Below, in pieces: positions 23,346 to 31,445 of a stretch of 37,431 bases of DNA. Each line of letters opens with the position of its first letter. Within the stretch, counting starts at the first letter, position 1. A program made the position numbers and the translations under genes. The notes beneath the pieces are model-generated. The model had not been told where the DNA came from. It saw only the letters and a program-made list of their open reading frames with translations, and did no database searches. The stretch covers positions 755-38,185 of the forward strand of contig DGWK01000004.1 in assembly GCA_002395235.1 (NCBI GenBank), in the 5' to 3' direction. The DNA comes from Lachnospiraceae bacterium UBA4260. Lineage in GTDB: Bacteria; Bacillota; Clostridia; Lachnospirales; Lachnospiraceae.

Positions 23346-26005
23346 AGAGGTCATTTGTTTTTTCATCTTTTGCATGCATGATCCTTCTTCTGTCTATGAC
23401 CGGGTGCGGATATGGAAAAAATGAGGTCCTGGAAGGCATATTGCCAACAAGGATCGAGAATATTACGGACGAGGATGTGATCCCGGAAGGGGCAGAAGGA
23501 ACACGTTCTTCGGAAACAGATACCTATGATGCGTCTGCTTTCGTCCCCCGGATGTTTTTCGGCACATGGAAGATTCAGGCCATCGAGGGCGAAATGCCGG
23601 CCATAGAGGTTCCTGTGCCGTCGGGCAGTGGGAAAGAGTCCTGCAATGTGGGAGCATTCCCGGACAGCATGATCCTTGGAGATACGGTCAGAGGGAATGA
23701 AGCGGAAGTCTACAGGGTCAGTTTTGATGATTACTATTATATGCAGGCGGCTTTTAAACCCGTAGAAGATCGTGAAGAGGATCTGTCAGAATTCAGAATG
23801 CTGTTCGATGTTGTCGGAAAAACGCTGGCTGTTGGATTTACCGGGGAGGTGACTGACGAGCGGTATTACAAAGAGAATGTTGATGCGGTTGATATTGTTG
23901 AGGTCGATTATGGCTTTGAATGGAGCGGCTATGAGCTGAAGTTGAAATACGGAGACGCCAGTGCAGTCTATGTTCCATCGACTTTTGAAGGAGATATGCA
24001 GAAGGCCTGCGAAGGCTTTTCCGGAAGCAATGGACAGAAGAAGATGCCTGATTGGCATTTTTCCCCGCTGGAGATGAACGGTGACGGAAAAGGAATGGTC
24101 GGCACCGTTTATGACAGAAATGTCAGGATGGACTACAGTTTTGGAGAAGACGGCAGTTTTTCCATCACGACAGAGTACGGCGAAGTTTTTTCCTTTGACC
24201 GCTACTGGTACTCCGATTCCTGTCTGACTTTGCCTTCAGGGAAGCTGAAAATGATGTATCAGCATGATCTTTTAAGTTTTTATTCCGAAGATCCATATCT
24301 GGATAAGCGTATGGAATACAATATTTTCTCGACGGAAGAACTGACGATGGCCGGGAAAAAACTTGGCAGCCCGCTCATGTGCCCTGTACAGGAACTGATC
24401 ATGCAGGGTTACAAAACGGACGTTGATATAGGGCAGAGCATGATTCCTTCCGGCTGCGTGAGTCCTGAATTTGAACTCAAATTCAGGACGGCCGGCATCA
24501 TCGTTCGGGCAGTCAATCCGACAGATGTGGAATTGCCGCTCGGCGCCTGCATCATCTTCAGATACCGGTTTGACGAAGAATCAGGCAGTATTTTGCGAAG
24601 GGTCAGCTTTTTTCTGGGCGATGACGCTGTGAAATGTGGTGAAACGACAAATGAGGACCTCGAAGTCTACAACAATCTCTTTCCGGTCAGCGACCATGTA
24701 ATGCGCGCACAGGTGTCATCGAGCGGCAGTTTGCACGATTATAATTTTGATGACTACAATGCGCATGTACTTGAGGGCCTGGATGGCGATGGATCATCGG
24801 TTTTCCTGCAGATGGAGATGGAGGGAGAAAAACTGCACGCTTTCAGCTGCAGCTTGTCTGCTTATGAGAACAGAAACCTTGATTATAATATTACTTATGA
24901 AAATCTTCAGGATCTTTCACAGGACAAGTGTGAAAGGCTGGCAGCCCGCCGGGATGAGATCGCAAAGAGTGTTGGTGACGGATTTGCGGATTTCTCCGAC
25001 GTGACCTGTGATACTTACGGAACAATTTATATCCCCTGGAAGAGTGTCTTTCCTTATGGGAAGGCGGAGCTGACAGAGGAAGGAAAGCGATTGCTGGACA
25101 GGGTTTCCGACCGGTATATCCGTGCGGTTGGGACATATGATGATATTGCCGGGCTCCAGGTCGGGGTCAATGCACGGTGTGATCGGGTCGAAGGCGGTCA
25201 GTCCTTTACGGTGCCGAGAGCAGAGGCCGTCAGTGAATATCTGAATGATCAGATGTCGCAGAAAGGTGGGAAATTCAACATATCTCCGGTGGGATACGGC
25301 GAAACCGAATATCTGCAGGAAGAGGGAACCGATGTCTTGGGAAGTAATGTCGTATCGATTCGTTTTATTCTTGATCCGGAGAGCGTCGGAGAAACGACCG
25401 GAAAGGAGATCAGCCTGATCTATAAAGATACAGAAGGAGATGCCTCTTTCCGTTATATGAAGCGGGACGCGGCTCTGGTTGGAGAAGAACGGGCCGCATT
25501 CGCGTTAAAATATGGCGGCACTTATAATGCAGACAGCTATGAGAATGAGGCAATCGGTATGACATGGAAATTGCCGGAAGGATGGCATTTCTATAATGAC
25601 GATGAATTGACTGCCTATAATGGGATGTCGGCCGAAGCGATGCTTCTGAAAAATCTGCCGATCTATATTTTTGCAGCTGTCAATAATGATTATGACACGA
25701 TGATCGATATTCGTCTGTATCCCTGTGATTCGACGGCTTATGAGACAGCCGGTGAGGAATTTGTAAAAAGTCTCTTCGATTCTTACGCATCCGTCTGCCG
25801 GACGAATTACAGCGACGTCACGGCAGAAGCAGAGAATGTAACGTTTGGAGGCAGGACCGTGAAAAAGGGAAGCTTCCGATTTACAGCAGACGAGCAGGAA
25901 TTTGTCCGCAAACAGTATTATCTGGTCTTCCCGGACGCCGTCGCTGTTATCACGCTGTCAGGGACACAAGACAGCAAGATCCTTGACAATCCGGGTCTGA
26001 GGTGA
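23342..26005 (+). CDS. Large lipoprotein with an OmpA-like domain
   Basis: The 887-residue protein starts with a lipoprotein signal: a basic KR, a hydrophobic core, and the lipobox LSMTGC with Cys near residue 22. The long middle part has no family I recognise and looks beta-rich. Residues about 560-680 resemble an OmpA/MotB-type peptidoglycan-binding domain: FPYGKAELTEEGKRLLDRVS, VPRAEAVSEYLND, ISPVGYGETEYL and NVVSIRFILD. The C-terminal 200 residues (IGMTWKLPEGWHFYND onward) look like a PsbP-like or DUF1795-type fold. GGAGGAAG precedes the ATG, which overlaps the previous stop as ATGA, so it is co-translated with the C11/BspA protein and probably works with it at the cell surface. An OmpA-type domain on a lipoprotein in a Gram-positive is uncommon. 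Confidence 0.82.
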   Translation: MKRSFVFSSFACMILLLSMTGCGYGKNEVLEGILPTRIENITDEDVIPEGAEGTRSSETDTYDASAFVPRMFFGTWKIQAIEGEMPAIEVPVPSGSGKESCNVGAFPDSMILGDTVRGNEAEVYRVSFDDYYYMQAAFKPVEDREEDLSEFRMLFDVVGKTLAVGFTGEVTDERYYKENVDAVDIVEVDYGFEWSGYELKLKYGDASAVYVPSTFEGDMQKACEGFSGSNGQKKMPDWHFSPLEMNGDGKGMVGTVYDRNVRMDYSFGEDGSFSITTEYGEVFSFDRYWYSDSCLTLPSGKLKMMYQHDLLSFYSEDPYLDKRMEYNIFSTEELTMAGKKLGSPLMCPVQELIMQGYKTDVDIGQSMIPSGCVSPEFELKFRTAGIIVRAVNPTDVELPLGACIIFRYRFDEESGSILRRVSFFLGDDAVKCGETTNEDLEVYNNLFPVSDHVMRAQVSSSGSLHDYNFDDYNAHVLEGLDGDGSSVFLQMEMEGEKLHAFSCSLSAYENRNLDYNITYENLQDLSQDKCERLAARRDEIAKSVGDGFADFSDVTCDTYGTIYIPWKSVFPYGKAELTEEGKRLLDRVSDRYIRAVGTYDDIAGLQVGVNARCDRVEGGQSFTVPRAEAVSEYLNDQMSQKGGKFNISPVGYGETEYLQEEGTDVLGSNVVSIRFILDPESVGETTGKEISLIYKDTEGDASFRYMKRDAALVGEERAAFALKYGGTYNADSYENEAIGMTWKLPEGWHFYNDDELTAYNGMSAEAMLLKNLPIYIFAAVNNDYDTMIDIRLYPCDSTAYETAGEEFVKSLFDSYASVCRTNYSDVTAEAENVTFGGRTVKKGSFRFTADEQEFVRKQYYLVFPDAVAVITLSGTQDSKILDNPGLR

Positions 26006-26112
26006 TCCGGACTCAGTTCGCCATATAATAAAGTGGCGGCAAAAAACAGTCAAAATAATAGGAGACGTCAAACAAATGGATATTAGTATTCTATCATGTT
26101 TCTGCAGAAGAC

Positions 26113-26130
26113 TCCCGCCTCTGTAGGCGG
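26113..26130 (+). repeat. Hairpin CCGCCTCTGTAGGCGG, related to copy A
   Basis: CCCGCCTCTGTAGGCGG at 26114-26130 differs by one base from the CCGCCTCTACAGGCGG hairpin in copy A (6660-6675). The thioredoxin-like remnant begins directly at its right edge, so the repeat appears to mark the breakpoint. Confidence 0.6.
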
Positions 26131-26461
26131 CGACCTGGTGCGGGCCGTGCAAAAAAGAGCTGGAAGAGCTAGGCAATATGCACCGCCGTCTGGAGGCTAA
26201 GAATGCCGCCATCATCGGCATCTGTGACGATGCGAGAGAGAAGACGGAAGGCCGGTCGCCGGCGCCTCGGTGCAGTTCTGTTCGGATACTACCTGCATGA
26301 TGGGAAAGACGGATCTGGAAGGAACGGCTTCCTTCACGGCGGAAGAAGGAACGTATACGGTTCATGTGCAGAAGGTGCCGGAAGGATATGCGGCCTGTAA
26401 GGATGAATTTGAGGTGCCTCAGGATTTTGGCGATGTTAAGATCATTCTGAATAAGGGATGA
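26130..26461 (+). pseudogene. Decayed TlpA-like thioredoxin with a trailing beta-domain
   Basis: Two pieces in different frames. Bases 26130-26250 read ATWCGPCKKELEELGNMHRR and LEAKNAAIIGICDDAREKT: the WCGPC redox motif and the following helix and strand of a TlpA-type thioredoxin, with no start codon and a stop just before. Bases 26252-26461, in another frame, read PVAGASVQFCSDTTCMMGKT and then TYTVHVQKVPEGYA, a transthyretin/CNA-B-like beta-domain ending at TGA 26459. The first piece has lost its signal peptide and the N-terminal half of its domain; a frameshift or a deletion separates the two. The stretch 26006-26129 carries a weak hairpin and no gene. Called by eye. Confidence 0.6.
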
Positions 26462-26585
26462 TAACAAGGACGGACCGGATGGTGCAGGCGGTGTCATTGT
26501 ATTTAAGAAACTGAAATACGGAAGAACGGGGCAGAATCGGGATTGTTGGAGGAGCACAAGTGTACAAATCTGTCGGAGGAAACAA

Positions 26586-27293
26586 ATGAAGAGAAATGAA
26601 ATCGTGTCGGAGTTGTTCCGCTTGCAGGATAAGGACTATGCTTTGATGCAGGCGAAAATCATCCCCACCGTATCCCGCGACAGGATCATAGGAGTCAGAA
26701 CACCTGCCCTTCGGGACATTGCAAAGAGCCTGAGCAAAGATCAGGACATTGGTGAATTTCTGTCATATCTGCCGCATCAGTATTTTGATGAAGACCAGCT
26801 GCATGCGTTTGTAATATCGTTGGAAAAGGATTTTGACAAGTGCATAGGGAAGGTTAATGCATTCCTTCCTTTTATTGACAACTGGGCAACCTGTGATCAG
26901 CTTTCTCCCAAAGTTTTCAAAAAAGAGCCGGAGAAGCTGCTTTCATCCATTCAGACATGGATCAATTCAGATAAGACCTACACAGTCAGATTTGCGATCG
27001 GTATGCTGATGAAGTATTTCCTGGATGAGCATTTTGACACGAAGTATGCGGATATGGTTGCAGAGGTCAGATCAGAGGAGTACTACGTCAACATGATGAT
27101 CGCATGGTATTTTGCGACCGCTCTGGCGAAGCAGTATGAATTGGTTTTACCCTACCTGGAAGACAGGAGGCTGGCTGATTGGGTGCATAACAAGGCTATC
27201 CAGAAAAGCATTGAAAGCTATCGGATTACGGATGAACAAAAGGCATATTTAAGAACTTTGAAGGTGCGGAAGGAGCAGAACTCACGAATATGA
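26586..27293 (+). CDS. DNA alkylation repair protein, AlkD-like glycosylase
   Basis: The 235-residue protein matches AlkD-type HEAT-like repeat glycosylases, which remove N3- and N7-alkylated purines. Typical segments are IGVRTPALRDIAKSL, LHAFVISLEKDFD, FLPFIDNWATCDQLSPKVFK, YTVRFAIGMLMKYFLDEHF, YVNMMIAWYFATALAKQY and WVHNKAIQKSIESYRIT. The NWATCD and WYFATAL segments line the DNA-binding groove in this family. CGGAGGAAACAA gives a good ribosome binding site. It overlaps the next gene by four bases (ATGA), suggesting a short operon of three or four genes. Confidence 0.92.
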   Translation: MKRNEIVSELFRLQDKDYALMQAKIIPTVSRDRIIGVRTPALRDIAKSLSKDQDIGEFLSYLPHQYFDEDQLHAFVISLEKDFDKCIGKVNAFLPFIDNWATCDQLSPKVFKKEPEKLLSSIQTWINSDKTYTVRFAIGMLMKYFLDEHFDTKYADMVAEVRSEEYYVNMMIAWYFATALAKQYELVLPYLEDRRLADWVHNKAIQKSIESYRITDEQKAYLRTLKVRKEQNSRI

Positions 27294-27718
27294 GATGTTA
27301 TAGATGCGGTGCCTTAATGAATGACCACAATGCGGTCTGTCCGGAATGTGGCTTCAACATTAATTCCCCTGTGGAAATCGAAACAAATAAATGGATGAAA
27401 GGCGTACAGATTTTTGATGCGGAAGGCGCTCTTCTATGGGAAAGCACAGACGGCGGGACGGCCCTCATCGAAGCGCCGACACGGCGGAGAATAACTATTC
27501 GCTGGTTCGATAGGGAAGAAACGCGCAATGTGTTAAACGGGGAAGCGTACCGGTTTGAACAGACGAAATTAGCTAAAGGAATTGTAAGGCTGATTAAGAC
27601 TCGGACAATACCAAAGAGGAAGAAGTGTGAGAATCCAATCGAGAAAGGCTTTACCCGGGGTACACCTCTGCGGACAACAGAAATAGGACAGAGAGAGAAA
27701 GATGAAGAAAGCAAGTGA
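27290..27718 (+). CDS. Zinc-ribbon protein of unknown function
   Basis: A 142-residue protein that begins with a zinc ribbon: Cys3 and Cys6 (RCYRCG) and Cys17 and Cys20 (VCPECG). The middle reads GVQIFDAEGALLWESTDGGT and RRITIRWFD, which may form a small beta-domain. The tail is basic (TIPKRKKCENP). No membrane segment is seen. Zinc ribbons of this type often start small regulatory or envelope-related proteins, so the role is open. It overlaps the gene before by four bases and the transporter gene after by 17. Confidence 0.75.
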   Translation: MRCYRCGALMNDHNAVCPECGFNINSPVEIETNKWMKGVQIFDAEGALLWESTDGGTALIEAPTRRRITIRWFDREETRNVLNGEAYRFEQTKLAKGIVRLIKTRTIPKRKKCENPIEKGFTRGTPLRTTEIGQREKDEESK

Positions 27719-28625
27719 TTTTGTTGGCAGGAATATGGCATGGATCGTCCTGATCATTGCAGCAGCGGCACTTTTTGTGCCGGGGACGAGCCTTTGGATC
27801 CAGACAAAATGGATCAATTATCTTCTGATGCTCGTTATGTTCGGGATGGGACTTACGACGAAGCTGTCGGATTTTGCCATAGTGTTCCAAAGACCCAGAG
27901 ATATCATAATAGGATGTGCGGCACAGTTTATAATAATGCCTTTGCTGGCTTTTGTACTGGGGAAAGCGTTCAACCTGAACGATGAATTGCTGGTGGGAGT
28001 AGTGCTTGTCGGAACGTGTCCCGGGGGAACATCAAGCAATGTCATAACCTATCTGTCAAAAGGCGATACGGCGCTTTCGGTGGGAATGACCAGTATAAAT
28101 ACATTGCTGGCGCCTTTTCTTACTCCCTTACTGACATACCTGTATCTGAGAACATCTGTAAGTGTGGATGCCAAAGCAATGTTCTTATCCATAATACAGG
28201 TTGTGATCGTTCCCATCGGACTGGGGGTGCTGGTCAACAGATTATTTGGAAAGTATACCCAGAGAATCAGAGATTCCCTGCCTTTGGTATCCGTGACCGC
28301 CATCTGTCTCATTGTTGCATCGGTCGTATCACATAACAGCGCCAAAATATTGTCTACGGGAGCAATCATCTTTGTCGTTGTGATCCTTCACAATTTGCTT
28401 GGGTATCTATTGGGCTATCTGATCGGTGTTCTGTTTAAGATGGATCTTCCCAGAAAAAAGGCAGTTGCCATAGAGATAGGAATGCAGAATTCGGGGCTTG
28501 CAACAACACTTGCCGGATCTGCTTTTCCGAACTTAACTATGGCAACAGTACCGGGCGCAATTTTTTCCGTATGGCATAATATTTCCGGGGCGATACTGGC
28601 AGGATGGTTTAATCGCAAATCATGA
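27702..28625 (+). CDS. Bile acid:sodium symporter family (BASS) transporter
   Basis: The 307-residue integral membrane protein has about ten hydrophobic segments and the BASS hallmarks: LMLVMFGMGLTTKLSDF, the first crossover motif VGTCPGGTSSNVITYLSKGD, and the second, AIEIGMQNSGLATTLA. These carriers use sodium to move organic anions; bacterial members take bile acids, pantoate or 2-keto acids. The substrate cannot be read here. AGAGAGAAAG precedes the ATG, inside the end of the zinc-ribbon gene. Confidence 0.93.
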   Translation: MKKASDFVGRNMAWIVLIIAAAALFVPGTSLWIQTKWINYLLMLVMFGMGLTTKLSDFAIVFQRPRDIIIGCAAQFIIMPLLAFVLGKAFNLNDELLVGVVLVGTCPGGTSSNVITYLSKGDTALSVGMTSINTLLAPFLTPLLTYLYLRTSVSVDAKAMFLSIIQVVIVPIGLGVLVNRLFGKYTQRIRDSLPLVSVTAICLIVASVVSHNSAKILSTGAIIFVVVILHNLLGYLLGYLIGVLFKMDLPRKKAVAIEIGMQNSGLATTLAGSAFPNLTMATVPGAIFSVWHNISGAILAGWFNRKS

Positions 28626-28675
28626 ATGATATGTACAGTTGGGGTGTGGTACAAATAACAGTAAAGGAGAAAAAC

Positions 28676-29638
28676 ATGTACGACAGGCCGATATTGGCGA
28701 TTATCAGAGAAAACTTAGATAGTGAAGGAAAGCTCCCGCACGAATTTAGCCTGCCGAAAGATCCGGATGATGCAAACAGCCTTCTTTTCGCTGATGGTGC
28801 ACTGGATGGGATCACTTACTTTCACACGCAGCCGGGGAAACTAAATGATGAAGAGGCAGACCTTCTTGTAGATGCCTTGAATGCAATGGTGGGCGGGCAT
28901 ATCAATACTGCGGACGAACTCTTTCTGAAACTTACAAAGACCCGGAGAACCCATGAATTTGCAGGAGTTCTATGTAATATTGTAGAAGAAAATGCAGGCA
29001 GTATCAATCCTATACATGCGTATTCCTATGGCAAGCATCTTATTGCTATGGCAAAAGACAAAGAACTTGTTAAAACAGGTCTTGCGCTGCATCATAAAGC
29101 ACCTGCAGATAGAGTGCAAGGCTTTAGGCAAATCATCACAGACCTCGCACATTGCAATGAATTCACCTGGTTTTGTCTGCCCATTATCCAAAAATGGGAC
29201 AGTGGCAACGACTTGATATTCGAGATTGCAAAACATGTATACGGTTGGGGCAGGGTGCATGCATGCAGGTTCCTGGAACCGGAGACCGGGGAAATCAGGC
29301 AGTGGTTTCTTAAAGAAGGCGTGGACAACGGAGTGCTGCCGCCCTATACGGCGCTGGAGACGTGGAACAAATCTGACGCAGCGTCGCTTTTAGGCAGCCG
29401 CTTGACGCAGGAGAGTTTTACCTGCATCAGCAGAATTATGGCGGCACTTCTCGACGAAGGCCCATGCCGCGGCATCAGCCTTGTTGAAGAGCCTGAAACC
29501 GCAATACGCAAATTCCTGAACCAGGCAAAAAGCTTTAAGCTGAGTTCTGATGATTACGAGGTGATAAAAACGATAGAAGAACGTTGGAGCAGTGATGAAA
29601 TGATTGCCCGCCTCTGCGAAGACCTCATAAATACATAA
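28676..29638 (+). CDS. Hypothetical protein, mostly helical
   Basis: A 320-residue soluble protein I do not recognise. It begins MYDRPILAIIRENLDSEGKL and reads as mostly alpha-helical, with segments such as DLLVDALNAMVGGHINTADE, IFEIAKHVYGWGRVHACRFL and FLNQAKSFKLSSDDYEVIKT that suggest HEAT-like packing; GWGRVHACRFLEPETGEIRQ may mark a conserved core. AAAGGAGA at 28662 supports the ATG at 28676 rather than the one at 28622. It follows the transporter by about 50 bases and may be in the same transcript. Confidence 0.75.
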   Translation: MYDRPILAIIRENLDSEGKLPHEFSLPKDPDDANSLLFADGALDGITYFHTQPGKLNDEEADLLVDALNAMVGGHINTADELFLKLTKTRRTHEFAGVLCNIVEENAGSINPIHAYSYGKHLIAMAKDKELVKTGLALHHKAPADRVQGFRQIITDLAHCNEFTWFCLPIIQKWDSGNDLIFEIAKHVYGWGRVHACRFLEPETGEIRQWFLKEGVDNGVLPPYTALETWNKSDAASLLGSRLTQESFTCISRIMAALLDEGPCRGISLVEEPETAIRKFLNQAKSFKLSSDDYEVIKTIEERWSSDEMIARLCEDLINT

Positions 29639-29701
29639 ATGTGCACGGAAACTCATAAAAGATAATAAGACAGTACTTAAACGTAGAGAAAGGGGGATTT
29701 T

Positions 29702-29815
29702 CTGGATTATCTGCAGTTGGAAGACATGGGAGTTTTCACTACGCATGGCTATGATCCCGGCGTATCCGAGGAAAAGCTGGAGGAGCTTCGCAGGTTTGGT
29801 GAAAGTTTAAAATAG
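29702..29815 (+). pseudogene. C-terminal remnant, possibly of a flavodoxin-type NAD(P)H oxidoreductase
   Basis: An open stretch of 37 codons ending at TAG 29813 reads YLQLEDMGVFTTHGYDPG and EEKLEELRRFGESLK. The pattern resembles the end of multimeric flavodoxin or FMN-reductase-family proteins. No start codon with a ribosome binding site or N-terminal part is present upstream. Evidence is short, so this is tentative. The rest of the gap to 29991 contains an imperfect inverted repeat (AGAAGCG / CGCTTCT, 29882-29929) and no gene. Confidence 0.4.
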
Positions 29816-29991
29816 CAGAGGATGCTATACAAGCTGACGCAATTTGCCGCGCGGCGAAGAAATTTGCATATGAATGAATGTAGAAGCGAGTACTACGAAG
29901 CATGAATAATGCGTCGAGTGCCCGCTTCTGCTATTACCTGAAGTTAATACCGGAGTATGTGGCAGGTCATCTTGATGGAAAGGACTGTGAC

Positions 29992-30666
29992 CTATTTCAT
30001 TACTTCAATCATTTTCTCTTCCCAGGCCATATTCCAGAACATATACTCATACTGTGTGCAGGCGTAGATAATATGCTCCAGATTCTGGAATTCCTCTTCT
30101 GTGCAGCCTTCGCTGAATCTGTCGAACATATCGATCATGAGGTCGTTGGCGCTGCGGTAGGAATCAGACATATATTGGCGCACCCATTCCCCATAGAATT
30201 CCTGATCTTTGGCACCGGGATAGTTTTCCAGATAATCTCCAATCAGTTTATAGGTCCATGAGCAGGCCAGGACTGCTGCCATGATCTCTGCCATACCCTC
30301 TTTCTGTGCAACCGCAATCATATAATTTGTATAAGAGTCTGTCACAATACTTGTCTTTGCTGCCGCGAGTTCCTCATTTGAAAGGCCAAGTTTTTTGAGA
30401 TAGCTTTTATGAATAGCATTCTCGACATCAAGTGTGGCTGAGATCAGGCTGGCAAAGAGGCGCATATCCTCTTCCTTTTGGGATTTCAGGACACCCATGG
30501 CAAATACCTTGGCGTACTGCATCAGATAGAGGTGATCCTGGATCATAAAAAATTTGAACTTCTCTTTAGGGAGAGTTCCGTCCGCCAAGCCCTGGACAAA
30601 AGGATGAGAATTATACTTTTCCCAAAGGTCTATCATATCATTGTAAATACGGTCTGAATTTTTCAT
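29992..30666 (-). CDS. tenA: TenA-family aminopyrimidine aminohydrolase (thiaminase II)
   Basis: The 224-residue protein fits TenA well: HPFVQGLADGTLPKEKFKFF, then MIQDHLYLMQYAKV. Residues corresponding to the Bacillus subtilis active site are visible: Asp44, Tyr47, Tyr112, Cys135 (in LACSWTYK) and Glu207 (in TQYEYMFW). TenA hydrolyses aminopyrimidine breakdown products so the thiamine pyrimidine can be salvaged. It is the only intact minus-strand gene in the right-hand part of the window, stands alone with no thiamine genes, and its leader (30667-30720) is too short and lacks conserved elements for a TPP riboswitch. AGGAG-type bases in reverse at 30668-30674 give the ribosome binding site. 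Confidence 0.93.
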   Translation of the reverse strand: MKNSDRIYNDMIDLWEKYNSHPFVQGLADGTLPKEKFKFFMIQDHLYLMQYAKVFAMGVLKSQKEEDMRLFASLISATLDVENAIHKSYLKKLGLSNEELAAAKTSIVTDSYTNYMIAVAQKEGMAEIMAAVLACSWTYKLIGDYLENYPGAKDQEFYGEWVRQYMSDSYRSANDLMIDMFDRFSEGCTEEEFQNLEHIIYACTQYEYMFWNMAWEEKMIEVMK

Positions 30667-30763
30667 CTTTCTCCTTTCGGTGTTTCACAACTGATAGGAG
30701 TCCGCATTCCGGGAGCTCCTCCATTATATTGCCATATATTCAAAGTAGTGTGAACAGGGAATC

Positions 30764-30800
30764 GCGTTCATCGCCAAATAATGGCGGTGGGCGCTCTTTT
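30764..30800 (+). repeat. Hairpin of the repeated terminator family, third copy
   Basis: Stem GCGTTCATCGCCA (30764-30776) / TGGCGGTGGGCGC (30782-30794) followed by TCTTTT, matching 6518 and 17873. Here it lies between divergent genes, so no plus-strand gene needs it as a terminator. That suggests it is a mobile repeat that can happen to act as one. Confidence 0.7.
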
Positions 30801-30831
30801 GAGACGTCGGGGTCACCCTTAGCGTATGCGT

Positions 30832-30845
30832 AGGCGGTGGGTAGT
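30832..30845 (+). repeat. AGGCGGTGGGTAGT, short match to copy A
   Basis: AGGCGGTGGG-(T/A)-AGT is shared with 6670-6683 of copy A. In this place the -35 box of the tetR promoter starts four bases further on, so the repeat and the promoter are adjacent. Confidence 0.45.
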
Positions 30846-30848
30846 TCA

Positions 30849-30877
30849 TTGACTCACCCCCTCATAAGTGCTATTAT
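30849..30877 (+). promoter_or_regulatory. Promoter of the tetR operon
   Basis: TTGACT at 30849-30854, 17-base spacer, TATTAT at 30872-30877. The start of transcription would fall near 30884, inside the palindrome at 30876-30889. Confidence 0.82.
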
Positions 30878-30889
30878 GAACATGTTCAT
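30876..30889 (+). promoter_or_regulatory. TetR-type operator (14-bp palindrome)
   Basis: ATGAACATGTTCAT is a perfect palindrome covering the end of the -10 box and the expected transcription start, about 37 bases before the tetR start codon. This is where an autorepressing TetR-family dimer would bind. Confidence 0.8.
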
Positions 30890-30926
30890 AAAAAACGACC
30901 GGCGAGCATTTTCATGGAGGTGCGCA

Positions 30927-31445
30927 ATGCCGAAGATCATTAAAAATCCGGAAGACAGGATCCTTCAGGCAGCCAGGAAAAGACTGCTGGACAAGGACCT
31001 GTCTTCTTTTTCGCTGAGGGGCGTGGCGGCCGACTGCGGGATCGCTGTGGGGACGATCTACAACTATTTCAAGGATAAAGAGAGTCTCATGGCAGCCGTT
31101 ATGGTCCAGGACTGGAAGGACGAACTGGAGAAAACCCACAAGGAACTGGAGCAGGCGAAGTCCCTGCAGGAAGGGCTGCTGCACATCTGCCGCGGGATCC
31201 GGAACTTCTGCCTGCGCTATCAGAAAGTGTGGAGCTCATATCCCACCGGCGGCGAATTCAGTATGCGCTACCGCAAGCGCCACGAGCTGCTTCTGTCCCA
31301 GATCACAGAGATGATCAAAGGCTTGTATGAGCGCTTTGACGCGCCATGTGAGGATCACAGAACGATTCTTTACGCGGAACTAATCATTGCCGGGGCTCAG
31401 CACCCGGAGATCAGAGAGGAGGAGATCATTGAAATCATTATTTAA
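30927..31445 (+). CDS. TetR/AcrR family transcriptional repressor
   Basis: A 172-residue protein whose first 60 residues are the TetR helix-turn-helix: RILQAARKRLLDKDLSSFSL, RGVAADCGIAVGTIYNYFKD and KESLMAAV. The C-terminal ligand-binding part is helical and not specific. GGAGG at 30916-30920 marks the ATG at 30927. It heads a run of six same-strand genes, overlapping the second, and has a palindrome over its own promoter, so it most likely represses the whole operon until an unknown ligand binds. Confidence 0.93.
   Translation: MPKIIKNPEDRILQAARKRLLDKDLSSFSLRGVAADCGIAVGTIYNYFKDKESLMAAVMVQDWKDELEKTHKELEQAKSLQEGLLHICRGIRNFCLRYQKVWSSYPTGGEFSMRYRKRHELLLSQITEMIKGLYERFDAPCEDHRTILYAELIIAGAQHPEIREEEIIEIII

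Noticed and set aside
30667..30763. TPP riboswitch upstream of tenA
   Set aside because: The leader is short and I see none of the conserved THI-box elements (such as CUGAGA) on the minus strand.
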